Below, in pieces: positions 6,418 to 14,667 of a stretch of DNA of 64,000 nucleotides. Numbering within the stretch: position 1 is the stretch's first letter; each line of letters starts with the position of its first letter. Origin of the DNA: Singulisphaera acidiphila DSM 18658 (lineage in GTDB: Bacteria; Planctomycetota; Planctomycetia; Isosphaerales; Isosphaeraceae); the NCBI RefSeq assembly GCF_000242455.2, contig NC_019892.1:7078744-7142743 (forward strand), given 5' to 3'. Under the pieces are notes generated by a model, which had not been told where the DNA came from, searched no databases, and saw only the letters and a list, made by a program, of their open reading frames with translations. Made by a program: the position numbers and the translations under genes.

Positions 6418-9069
6418 ATGATGCCACGCGATTTCGCCCGCCTTGCGTGTCTTCTGCTCACGCTCCTCGCGACCTCGACGATCGCCGGCGAAGCCGATCC
6501 GCCGGTCTCGCAGGCAAAGATTCGAGACTCGGTGCAGCGAGGCTTGCAGATCGTTCAGAAGGCTGCGACCCAGTATCCCCTCCACCGTTCCTGTTTTTCG
6601 TGCCACCATCAGACCTTGCCGATGCTGGCCATGGTGAAAGCCCGCGCGCATGGATTGGCGATCGAAGCGGATCTACTCCATGAACAGGCCGATTTCAGCG
6701 TCGAGTCGTTTCAGGAAAAGATCGAGGAGATGACGCAGGGCAAGGGAGTCGGTGGCGCCGCGATGACGGTCGGCTACGGCCTTTGGGGCCTGGCCCTGGC
6801 CGATTGGCCGCGCGATGAAATCGCCGAGGCAATGGTCTCCTACCTGCTCAAGACGCAAACTCAGGACGGTCACTGGGGGACGTCGGGGAGGCGGCCACCC
6901 CTCGAAGAGTCGGCAATCACCTGCACCACGTTGGCAGTCGAAGGTCTCAGCCACTATGGCGATCGTGATCGGAATCGCTCCGTCGAAGATGCCATCGCAA
7001 AGGCACAAACGTGGCTGTTAAGTGCTCATGTCAAGAACCAGGAGGATCGGAATGCTCGGCTGCGTGGGCTGCTTCGGCTAAAAGCGGAACGTCCCTTGGT
7101 CGACCAGGCGATGACCGTGGTGCTGGACGCGCAACGGGATGACGGCGGTTGGCCTGCGCGCGAAGATCTGCCGAGTGATGCGTATGCCACCGGCCAGACA
7201 CTTGCCGGTCTCGAGGAGGCCGGTTTTGACGTCGCCAGCAAGGTCTACCAGCGCGGGCTTCGCTTCCTGCTCGATTCTCAGTGCGACGACGGCTCATGGA
7301 AGGTAGAAACTCGGGTGAAGCCCGTCCAGGTCTACTTCGATAATGGCGACCCGCACGGCAAGCATCAGTTTATCTCGATCCCGGCGACCGCGTGGGCCGT
7401 GGCGGCGCTGGCCGTGGCCCTCAAAGCGGAACCCCTTGTCCAGCCCTTCGACCTCTTGATTCGCGGCGGCACGATCGTCGATGGGACGGGCAACCCCTGG
7501 TTCCTTGGCGACGTCGCGGTCCGGGGCGACAGGATTGTGGCGCTGGGCCAAGTTCCCACGGACGCCCCCACGCGGCGGATCATCGACGCCCGGGGCCTCG
7601 TCGTGTCCCCCGGCTTTATTGATATGCATTCGCACTCGGATCGCCCCTTGCTCAAGGATGGCAACGCCCAGAGCAAGATTCGCCAGGGGGTCACGACGGA
7701 AGTCCTCGGCGAAGACAGTTCAGGAGGGCCCTCCAAGGGAAAGCAGGCCCCCGGTTCGTTTCGTCGGGCTGGCAAGACGATCGAATGGACCACCCTGGGG
7801 GGATATCTCGACGCTCTGGAAGGCGGGGGCATCGCAACCAATGTTGCCTCCTACGTCGGGCTGGGCACACTCCTCGACTGCGTGATGGGGGATGTGCTCG
7901 ACCGCCCCAACACGGAGCAACTCGAGGCTGTGAAAGTCCTCCTCGAAGAGGCCATGAACGATGGGGCGTTCGGACTCTCGACGATGCTGGCCGGCCCTCG
8001 AGAACTGAATGTCACAACTGACGACCTCGTCGAACTCTGCAAGGTCGTTCGACGGCACGGTGGGATCTATTCCTCACATCTGAGAAATGAGGGAACCACG
8101 GTTCTCGACGCAGTGAACGAAGCTATTGCGATCGGCGAACGCGCGGGGGTGCCGGTGGACATCATCCACGTGAAGATTGCCGAGCAAACGCTCTGGGGCC
8201 GGATGAACGAGATCGTGAGCCTGATTGACGAGGCCAGATGGCGAGGCGTCAATATTCAGGCCAATGTTTATCCTTATACGCGAGGTAACAACGACCTTGT
8301 TACCATTCTCCCCCCTTGGGCTCACGAAGGAGGGAAGTCGGAACTTCTCCGCCGGCTCAAGGACCCGGAGGACCGCCGAAGGATGAGGGATGATATCCGC
8401 AACGGCCGACCCGGCTGGTACAACCACTATACGGCCGTCGGTGGTGACTGGGGGCGAATGCTAATCAGCGCGAACCTGTCGGAGGCGAACAAGCGGTTTC
8501 AGGGAATGACGATGGACCGGATCCTCGCCGAGCGTGGCCAAGGCAAGGCCCCGGTCCCTGATCCGATCGACCAATTGTTTGACTTCTTGGCTGAGGAGAA
8601 GGGCTCGATCAGCACGATTTATGCCCACCACACTGAAGAGGATATGAACCTTGCTCTACGGCAGCCCTGGTGTTCGATCGGCTCCGATGGCTCGGCGCTG
8701 GCGATCGAGGGGCCATTGCGCCAGGGAAATCCGCACCCCCGAAGTTTCGGGACGTTCCCCCGTGTCCTCGGGGTTTACGTTCGCGATCGTCACTTGCTCT
8801 CCCTGGAAGACGCCGTTCGCAAGATGACGTCGCTGAACGCTGCGAAAATCGGCCTGGTCGACCGTGGCCTGCTGCGTCCCGGTCAGTTCGCAGATATCAC
8901 GCTGTTCGACGCCGCGAAAGTGATCGACAAATCGACGTACCTCGAGCCATTCCAATATGCGGAAGGGATCGAGTACGTCATCGTGAACGGCAAGCCGGTC
9001 CTCGAACGGGGCGTCCATAACGGAGCACGCCCCGGACACGCCCTGCGTCGATCGGCGCGAACCGATTGA
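6418..9069 (+). CDS. Secreted fusion: CxxCH motif, prenyltransferase/squalene-cyclase-like repeats and D-aminoacylase-type amidohydrolase
   Basis: An 883-residue protein with a signal peptide (LACLLLTLLATSTIAGEA). A c-type haem motif CFSCH lies at about residues 59-63. Alpha/alpha-toroid repeats follow at about 110-335, with QDGHWGTSGRRPPLEESAI and DDGSWKVETR typical of prenyltransferase/squalene oxidase repeats. From about residue 346 a complete amidohydrolase begins (LLIRGGTIVDGTGNPW), with metal-binding FIDMHSHSD near 400, SSHLRNEG, IIHVKIAEQTLWGRM, QANVYPYTRG, YAHHTEEDM and GSDGSALA. The C-terminal half closely resembles N-acyl-D-amino-acid deacylases. Both halves are known families; the fusion suggests a periplasmic enzyme tethered to a haem or repeat module. 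Substrate unknown. No stop or frameshift separates the halves. Confidence 0.85.
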   Translation: MMPRDFARLACLLLTLLATSTIAGEADPPVSQAKIRDSVQRGLQIVQKAATQYPLHRSCFSCHHQTLPMLAMVKARAHGLAIEADLLHEQADFSVESFQEKIEEMTQGKGVGGAAMTVGYGLWGLALADWPRDEIAEAMVSYLLKTQTQDGHWGTSGRRPPLEESAITCTTLAVEGLSHYGDRDRNRSVEDAIAKAQTWLLSAHVKNQEDRNARLRGLLRLKAERPLVDQAMTVVLDAQRDDGGWPAREDLPSDAYATGQTLAGLEEAGFDVASKVYQRGLRFLLDSQCDDGSWKVETRVKPVQVYFDNGDPHGKHQFISIPATAWAVAALAVALKAEPLVQPFDLLIRGGTIVDGTGNPWFLGDVAVRGDRIVALGQVPTDAPTRRIIDARGLVVSPGFIDMHSHSDRPLLKDGNAQSKIRQGVTTEVLGEDSSGGPSKGKQAPGSFRRAGKTIEWTTLGGYLDALEGGGIATNVASYVGLGTLLDCVMGDVLDRPNTEQLEAVKVLLEEAMNDGAFGLSTMLAGPRELNVTTDDLVELCKVVRRHGGIYSSHLRNEGTTVLDAVNEAIAIGERAGVPVDIIHVKIAEQTLWGRMNEIVSLIDEARWRGVNIQANVYPYTRGNNDLVTILPPWAHEGGKSELLRRLKDPEDRRRMRDDIRNGRPGWYNHYTAVGGDWGRMLISANLSEANKRFQGMTMDRILAERGQGKAPVPDPIDQLFDFLAEEKGSISTIYAHHTEEDMNLALRQPWCSIGSDGSALAIEGPLRQGNPHPRSFGTFPRVLGVYVRDRHLLSLEDAVRKMTSLNAAKIGLVDRGLLRPGQFADITLFDAAKVIDKSTYLEPFQYAEGIEYVIVNGKPVLERGVHNGARPGHALRRSARTD

Positions 9070-9124
9070 GACGAGAGGACCGCGACCGGGGCAAGCTTGA
9101 TTCTGCGGAATCGGGATCCGACGG

Positions 9125-9150
9125 GTCCGACGACGGCATGGTCGTCGGAC
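9125..9150. terminator. Bidirectional hairpin between convergent genes
   Basis: GTCCGACGAC (9125-9134) pairs perfectly with GTCGTCGGAC (9141-9150) around a 6-base loop, and can extend by two more pairs. It lies between the converging amidohydrolase and beta-barrel genes, 56 bp after one stop and 21 bp after the other. No clear T-tract on either side. Confidence 0.55.
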
Positions 9151-9170
9151 TCGCCGGCTACTCATGATGG

Positions 9171-10766
9171 TCAGTAGAGCAAGATCGCGTCGATTGCGAG
9201 CGTGAACTGGCTATTGCGGGTGCCGTCGTTGTAGGGGGTGGTGAACTGAGCCCAGTCATAACGGGCTTCCGGGCGGAGCCAGAGCCAGGGCTTGGGCTTA
9301 TAGATCAAGCCTAGCGTCTGCTCGTAGAAGTTGTCTGCAAAACCGGTGCGGACACCATTGTTGTCGCGGAACACTTCCGAACGCCAAACGCCGGTCAGCT
9401 TGTCGTTGAAGCCGTAGAGGAACCAGTTGCCGAAGCTCTGCCAGCTCGCGTTTTGGTTGGTTCCCCCCGGCCCAATCCCGGGGATGTTGCCCTCGAAGCC
9501 CTGGTCGGTTTCCATCACCTGGGTCAGCTTGTCGGTCCACTTGTAAGAGAGGACCGAGGTGACTGTCGTCCGCCAGTTATCGGCATAGCCGAGATTGCGC
9601 CGGCCGGCCAGGAAGTTGGGTTTCAGGACGCCGGTTTGTCCGGGGAAGGTGATCTGCGGGCTGTTGGGGAAGTTGGGATACTGGTTGGGCCCGACGATAT
9701 AAGAGATGGCGAGGTTGGCTTTGCCGTTCTTGGAGGTCCAGGAAACGCCACCGAGATAATTCCATTTGTAGTTTTCGTTAATCCAGCGGTCCCAGCCATT
9801 GACCGCACCGTTATAGACGTTCACCCGGTCGGTGAGGTGCAAGGTCGACAGCATTCCGAAGTGGGTGAACGGCTGGCCGTAGTTGAACATGTAGGGAACG
9901 GAGAGCAACGGCCTACCGGTCGCGGGGACCACTTCGTAACCGAGGATGGTATAGAACCGGCCCCCCTTAATGTCGATGCCCCCCTTGGTCAGGTAGGGGA
10001 GGTGGACCTCGGCGTAGAATTGGGCGGGATCATAGCCGGCGAAATGGTTCAGGCGAAACGAGCTGTCGAACAACCCACGCATGTGGTTGAACTGCCAGTC
10101 GTTGCCGAAGAGATTGTCGACGCGAAACCCGAAGTTGATCTCGTCGTTCTGCTCGAGGGGATTCTCGAAGATCAGGTAGTACTGGTTGCCCATCCAGCGA
10201 TTGGCGAGGAAGTTGGGATTCACGCCGAAGTTGGTGGCGCTGGGGGGGACACCATTGGTGTTTCCCGTATAGCTATTCTGGATCCAGCCATAGACCTTGA
10301 CCGGGGCGTCGGCTCGGCCCAACGCGTTCATCAAGAGTTTGGTGTCATCGACCTCGGCTTCTTCGGCCGGCTTGGTTTCTGCGGCGGCCTCGGCTTCGGT
10401 CGGCTCGCCGCCTCCCCCTGCGCGTTCGGCCCTCGGGAGCGCGACATCCGTCGCGTTGGCCGTGCCACCCGATCCACTTGGCGAGAATGGTTCCGTCAGC
10501 GGACCACGCTGATCGGGGAAGCTCGGAGAGGGAGCTTCCGGTGTGGGGACCCCGTCCGGTAGCTCTTGGCGAGCAGACGCGAATCGCGAAGGGCGTTGAT
10601 ACCCGCCCGGATACAGAAGACGCGGAGTTAGGCCCGGCGCCGGTGCCGGCGCATTCCTGAATTGGGTCGGAACCTGGCGCCCATCGCTCTGAGCACGGCC
10701 CTCGGCGGCATAGAATCCGCAGATGAGAGCAAGAAAGCTTGTTCCACGGACGAACGGTGATTTCAT
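9171..10766 (-). CDS. Outer-membrane beta-barrel protein (BBP2/DUF1597-like porin)
   Basis: A 531-residue exported protein. The signal peptide (SFLALICGFYAAEGRAQ) is followed by a low-complexity Pro/Ala/Glu-rich linker to about residue 140 (for example TEAEAAAETKPAEEAE) and then a barrel domain starting KVYGWIQNSYTGNT. The barrel has alternating aromatic/hydrophobic strands with girdle residues (WLRPEARYDWAQF) and ends in the terminal strand AIDAILLY. Such proteins are common outer-membrane porin-like proteins in planctomycetes; the transported solute is unknown. The start at 10766 is fixed by a perfect AGGAGG six bases upstream; the ATG six bases earlier would leave no spacing. The frame extends upstream to 10934 but that part looks non-coding. 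Confidence 0.85.
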   Translation of the reverse strand: MKSPFVRGTSFLALICGFYAAEGRAQSDGRQVPTQFRNAPAPAPGLTPRLLYPGGYQRPSRFASARQELPDGVPTPEAPSPSFPDQRGPLTEPFSPSGSGGTANATDVALPRAERAGGGGEPTEAEAAAETKPAEEAEVDDTKLLMNALGRADAPVKVYGWIQNSYTGNTNGVPPSATNFGVNPNFLANRWMGNQYYLIFENPLEQNDEINFGFRVDNLFGNDWQFNHMRGLFDSSFRLNHFAGYDPAQFYAEVHLPYLTKGGIDIKGGRFYTILGYEVVPATGRPLLSVPYMFNYGQPFTHFGMLSTLHLTDRVNVYNGAVNGWDRWINENYKWNYLGGVSWTSKNGKANLAISYIVGPNQYPNFPNSPQITFPGQTGVLKPNFLAGRRNLGYADNWRTTVTSVLSYKWTDKLTQVMETDQGFEGNIPGIGPGGTNQNASWQSFGNWFLYGFNDKLTGVWRSEVFRDNNGVRTGFADNFYEQTLGLIYKPKPWLWLRPEARYDWAQFTTPYNDGTRNSQFTLAIDAILLY

Positions 10767-11265
10767 GGTCATCCTCCTGAATGACTTCACAACCCACGAA
10801 TCCTTCGCGGATTGTTTTCCAGCGCAGGCGTCCCGAAGGAAGCCCGAGGAGCTTCGCTCCACTCCAATGTCCCGGCCGATGGCGTCACGGCGTTGTGCTT
10901 TCGTCGTGATTCCGTTCCTAGACAGATCGGGCAAAGAACTCGTGACCGAGGTTCTTCGGGAGAGCCGATCATTTCAGGAGGACTTCGATCTCGTTGATTG
11001 CACTGGACCATCTGGGGACCCGTGTACTCCCCAAACCCAACCAGCGAAACACGGCAAGGACATTCCGGCCGGCTTCATTCCACATGAAGTCGAGCCCAAA
11101 TGGTGCGTGCAAACTGACTAGCCCTTGGGAGATACGATCCGACTGATCTGTCTTATCGGCGTTGATCGTTGTGGAACTGAGCTATTTCACGGAGGAAGCG
11201 GGAAAGTCGGAGTTATCGAGAGGATTGGAAGAATGGGAAGCCCACGATCACTTTCGAAATACTAA

Positions 11266-11336
11266 GCCGGCCAGATCGTATCAGTCCTTGTCCACCACCT
11301 CTCCCATGGCGACTCGGGTGATACTGTCTGGCCGGC
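11266..11336. repeat. Long imperfect inverted repeat
   Basis: The 18-base arm 11266-11283 (GCCGGCCAGATCGTATCA) pairs with 11319-11336 (TGATACTGTCTGGCCGGC), interrupted only by a two-base mismatch, around a 35-base loop. It lies in the gene-free region. It could be the stem of a non-coding RNA or a terminator; no protein explains it. Confidence 0.55.
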
Positions 11337-11387
11337 TAGCCGGGTCGTGGTTTCCCCCATCGGGGGAGCCCACGGTTGTGAGAAGAG

Positions 11388-11431
11388 AGAGCGAGCGGGT
11401 CGTCGTGCGAAGGCAACCCGCTCGCTCTTTG
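11388..11431 (+). terminator. Terminator-like hairpin with T-run
   Basis: A perfect 13-bp stem pairs AGAGCGAGCGGGT (11388-11400) with ACCCGCTCGCTCT (11416-11428), with a 15-base loop and a short T-run (11428-11430). A smaller CCCCC/GGGGG hairpin sits just before at 11354-11366. If a transcript starts in this gene-free region, this could be its 3' end. Confidence 0.45.
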
Positions 11432-11859
11432 GCGGTAAGCTCTTTGCTTTAGAAGCCGAAAGCTGTCGCCGGAGGAGTGTTTTGTGAAGCTTGCTCAAAA
11501 CAACCAAGACTTGAATCAGAACGTTTCTTGATTTCTCATGTCTTAGTCTCTCGTGTTTCGCTTCTGGATTCAGTAGCAATGCAAGAGGTGTGCCAGAGTG
11601 TTTTCGGGCCGACCGCGATTCCACTGGGAGTGCTTTAACCACTAACACAGTCGTGGTTTACGAAAAATCGAATCTCCCGAAAATTTTCCTCTCGAGGGCG
11701 AGGACCGACACAGAAATCGCAATGGGTGCCATGTTGTTACGCAGAGACGCCTGCGATTTGTGCAGAATGCCCTTTGCCGCTAATCCACTCGTTTGGTGGG
11801 TAAGCTGGTAGAATAGAAAATCTCGGGAGACAGGCTGTAGTTTTGAGGAGAGAGCGAGA

Positions 11860-13149
11860 GTGGGATCTACAGTTCCGGACGCGACAATCGGTGAAGAGAC
11901 TCACGCTTCCGAGGCGTACCAGGACTTGTGCCGGGTCGTGGCTGCGTCTGGGCAACGCAACCAGGCGGACCGATTGGGGCGTTGGTTGGATCGGGAACTG
12001 GATTTGGAGGGGGCACCACGTCGCTTGCCGGTTGGCGAGTGGTCACTCTGCCTGACCTTGCTGGCCGAGAGGCGGCAGGCGCTCGGCGAGAGTTGGTCCC
12101 CGGAGCTCGACGCCAGAGTCGAGGGCTTTTTCCTCGCGACCTTGAGGTTTATGCGGCCGGACGGTTCGATGGTGTTCGGTCCGAACGGGATTCCCAGCGC
12201 GACCAAGCAGGCGCTCCGGTCGTGGGCCGACCAACTCTCCGAACCCGGTTTCAAGACCGTGATCGATTGGTGGTTCCCCGGGCCCGACGTACGTCATTCT
12301 CCCCCTCCGTTGCCCGCTTCGGCTCGGGCGGAGCACCCGTTGGCGAGCCTCCGTGCTGACTGGTCGAAGTCGGGGGACCTGATGGTCATTGACCATCGTC
12401 AGCGCGGTCCTGAAACCCATTTCGAATTCATCGGTCTCGGTCGGACGTGGCTCGGACCGTCCTGGACCTTGGGGACCGCTCTCGCCGCCGCTCCGGTGGC
12501 TGTGGGGCGAGCGCGACCCAGTCTCTGGGTCTCCAATTACTCCGTTGACCTTGCGGAGTGGTCGTTTCGTGTGGGCCCCCTCCGTGTCGTTCGCACCGCT
12601 CTCTTATTCCGAGGGCGTCGGCTCGCACTCCTGGCCGACCAGATCGACGGGAAGCCGACGGCCGGCGAGATCCGGCTCGGCATTCCTGAAGGGATTGACG
12701 TGGTCCCGCCGGCGGAGAACCGCAGCCTGGCACTCACGCTGGGTTCGCGCGTCGCCTCGCCTCGGTTGATCCCGCTTGGCCTGCCCTATCGATCGTCGGG
12801 CGGGGAACGGGGAACCTTTCAGCGCGCTGGGAACGAGCTCGTCTTGCGTCAGCCGATTGCAGGCAGGCGCGGGTGGCTGCCGCTCCTGGTCTCCTGGGAG
12901 TCGGGCCGGAATCGCAAGACGCTCGTTTGGAGACCATTGACGGTGTCGGAAGGTCCCAAAATCTGTGGGGCCGAGACGGCCGTGGCCTATCGGGTGGCGT
13001 GGGGGCGCGATGAGTCCTTGGTCATTTATCGAAGCCTCGCCCGCCCCGTGCCCCGCTCATTTCTGGGCCACAAGACCGCAGCTCGCTTTCTCATCGGACT
13101 GTTCACCAAGGAAGGGAACGTGGAGCCGCTCCTCACGGTCAAGGAGTGA
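11860..13149 (+). CDS. Conserved-looking protein of unknown function (possible distant heparinase II/III-like fold)
   Basis: A 429-residue protein with no signal peptide or membrane segment visible. The N-terminal third looks helical (ASEAYQDLCRVVAASGQRNQ, then ELDARVEGFFLATLRFMRPD). The C-terminal half is rich in beta strands with WLGPSWTLG, LWVSNYSVDLAEWSFRV, RRLALLADQIDG and EIRLGIPEGIDVV. A helical toroid followed by a beta-sandwich with an LLxDxxDG-type strand recalls heparinase II/III-type polysaccharide lyases, but I see no convincing catalytic Tyr/His set, so this is a weak suggestion. The GTG at 11860 is preceded by GAGGAG nine bases upstream. Coding character is strong. Confidence 0.65.
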   Translation: MGSTVPDATIGEETHASEAYQDLCRVVAASGQRNQADRLGRWLDRELDLEGAPRRLPVGEWSLCLTLLAERRQALGESWSPELDARVEGFFLATLRFMRPDGSMVFGPNGIPSATKQALRSWADQLSEPGFKTVIDWWFPGPDVRHSPPPLPASARAEHPLASLRADWSKSGDLMVIDHRQRGPETHFEFIGLGRTWLGPSWTLGTALAAAPVAVGRARPSLWVSNYSVDLAEWSFRVGPLRVVRTALLFRGRRLALLADQIDGKPTAGEIRLGIPEGIDVVPPAENRSLALTLGSRVASPRLIPLGLPYRSSGGERGTFQRAGNELVLRQPIAGRRGWLPLLVSWESGRNRKTLVWRPLTVSEGPKICGAETAVAYRVAWGRDESLVIYRSLARPVPRSFLGHKTAARFLIGLFTKEGNVEPLLTVKE

Positions 13150-13170
13150 ACGGAGTCGTTGCCACTCCGG

Positions 13171-13371
13171 TCACGGCCGTTTGGGGAGCGAGGCGATCTT
13201 GGGCAACGAGAGAACAATGTAGAGCAGGGCGACCACGACTGTCAGGTAGCCGGAATGCTGATGTCGTTTGACCCATTCCGCCTGACCGCTCAGGATCAAC
13301 TGGCCCATCACCAGTTGCGCAACGATCAAGAGAGCTGATAGAATTCCCAGAATCATCAAAAACGGTTTCAT
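13171..13371 (-). CDS. Small two-helix membrane protein
   Basis: A 66-residue protein. It starts MKPFLMILGILSALLIVAQL, a first transmembrane helix, followed by a loop with WVKRHQHSGYLTV, then a second helix (VVVALLYIVLSLPKIASL) and a short basic tail. It is convergent with the gene at 11860-13149 (21-bp gap) and divergent from yggS. No family assigned. The clean hydrophobic pattern supports it as real despite the short length. Confidence 0.65.
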   Translation of the reverse strand: MKPFLMILGILSALLIVAQLVMGQLILSGQAEWVKRHQHSGYLTVVVALLYIVLSLPKIASLPKRP

Positions 13372-13509
13372 CGCGGTGTGGATCCTCGATTCGAAGGTCG
13401 CTCGACACCTGGGCGGGTTTGCGAGAGGCTGTGGCGAGTCAACCTAGAATAGTCGATCGGCCAGCCCACTTCGACTGCGATTTGGGGTCTGCCTTTCGTA
13501 TGGACAGGA

Positions 13510-14223
13510 ATGCAAGACAATCGACCTATGGACACAGACGTTCTTCGTCGCAACCTCGACTCTGTTCGCCACCGAATTGCCGAGGCGGCTCAACGCTCGG
13601 GGCGGTCTCCCGACGAGGTCACGCTGGTTGTGGTGACGAAGCGCCTCCCCGTCGAGGTCGTTCCACCGCTCGTTGCTCTCGGTGCGCTGGATCTCGGGGA
13701 GAACTATCCGCAAGAGCTTTGGGAGAAGGTGAATCATCTTGGCAATTCGTCGGTGCGCTGGCATCTCATTGGCCATCTCCAGAGTAACAAGGCCAAGAAA
13801 ACGGTGCCGATGGTGCGGATGATTCACGCGGTCGATTCCCTGCGATTGCTCCAAGGGCTTGATGCACTCGTCGCCGATCCGGAAAACGGACCCGCCGTCT
13901 GTCTTCAGGTCAACACGTCGAACGAACCGGCCAAGCACGGCTGGTCGGTGGACGAGATCCTCGCGGATGCCGACGCGATTGCCGGATGTCGGAACCTCCG
14001 TGTGGCCGGCCTGATGACGATGGCGGCCCTGGATACGACGAGTGAGACGGCTCGTCCCTCGTTTATTTTGCTCCGCGACGTGCGCGAGAAGCTCAAGGAG
14101 CGGACCGGCCTGAGACTGGAGCAGCTCTCGATGGGGATGTCGAACGACTTCGAGACAGCCATCGAAGAGGGGGCCACGATCGTTCGCGTTGGCTCGGCGA
14201 TTTTCGAGGGGGTCTTTTCATGA
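13510..14223 (+). CDS. yggS: YggS/PROSC family pyridoxal-phosphate homeostasis protein
   Basis: A 237-residue cytosolic PLP-binding protein of the family that manages free pyridoxal phosphate and amino-acid balance; it is usually catalytically silent. The single-domain TIM barrel shows the PLP-lysine strand VTLVVVTKRLPVE, the GENYPQEL strand, HLIGHLQSNKAKK, HAVDSLRLLQ, LQVNTSNEPAKHG and the phosphate-binding LSMGMSNDFETAIEEGATIV ending with VGSAIFEG. Length is normal. The start could be 13510 or the ATG at 13528; neither has a good ribosome site. It overlaps the next gene by ATGA, a typical translational coupling. Confidence 0.94.
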   Translation: MQDNRPMDTDVLRRNLDSVRHRIAEAAQRSGRSPDEVTLVVVTKRLPVEVVPPLVALGALDLGENYPQELWEKVNHLGNSSVRWHLIGHLQSNKAKKTVPMVRMIHAVDSLRLLQGLDALVADPENGPAVCLQVNTSNEPAKHGWSVDEILADADAIAGCRNLRVAGLMTMAALDTTSETARPSFILLRDVREKLKERTGLRLEQLSMGMSNDFETAIEEGATIVRVGSAIFEGVFS

Positions 14224-14531
14224 TCGAACTGACCGATCACCCCCGGGGGACTGTCCTCCCGGTCCGAGCCCGCCCCGGCGCCCGGAAGGATGCCATTTTG
14301 GGTGAGCACGCCGGTGCATTGCGGGTGGCCGTGGCGACCAAGCCCGAGGCGGGCAAGGCGAACGTCGCGATTCAGGGCGTTCTGGCCCAGGCCCTCGGAT
14401 TCAAGGCGTCGCAGATCGACCTCTTGTCCGGGCAAACCTCGCGCGAGAAACGATTTCTGATCGTCGGCGAGACCCCCGAAGAGGTTCGGAGCCGGCTCGA
14501 TACGCTCATGAAAGTGCAAGGGCTGAACTGA
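14220..14531 (+). CDS. yggU: DUF167/YggU family protein
   Basis: A 103-residue small protein of the DUF167 (YggU) family. Hallmarks are VLPVRARPGARKDAI, the central LRVAVATKPEAGKANVAI, and the C-terminal KRFLIVGETPEEVRSRL. The family is widespread with no firmly established biochemical role. The start codon overlaps the yggS stop (ATGA), and the yggS-yggU pairing is a well-known gene order, which supports both calls. Confidence 0.92.
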   Translation: MIELTDHPRGTVLPVRARPGARKDAILGEHAGALRVAVATKPEAGKANVAIQGVLAQALGFKASQIDLLSGQTSREKRFLIVGETPEEVRSRLDTLMKVQGLN

Positions 14532-14667
14532 ACCGGGAATGGAACTGGATGAACGGCCGGATGGTGGCCCGCAATGGCCGGCGAGCACCGCGGTAGCCCG
14601 GGTGGCGTTCTGCCTCTGGCCGTCCTGTTGAGATTGAACTTTAACGATTGCTGATGGGAACGCGCTG

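Larger units (their letters stand above)
10767..11859. other. 1.1 kb region without a convincing gene
   Basis: No frame here has believable coding character on either strand; the candidates (for example 11162-11452 plus, 11262-11648 minus) overlap each other and lack ribosome sites. Base composition drops to more AT-rich sequence after about 11450. The first part must hold the promoter of the beta-barrel gene and the last part that of the gene at 11860. The middle (11266-11430) is packed with strong hairpins, described separately. Confidence 0.5.

Noticed and set aside
9453..10562. 369-codon plus-strand frame opposite the beta-barrel gene
   Set aside because: No ribosome site or domain; Val/Gly-rich shadow of barrel codons.
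11162..11452. 96-codon plus-strand frame in the gene-free region
   Set aside because: Crosses the hairpin-rich stretch, has no Shine-Dalgarno, and codes for a random-looking sequence that conflicts with an equally long minus-strand frame.
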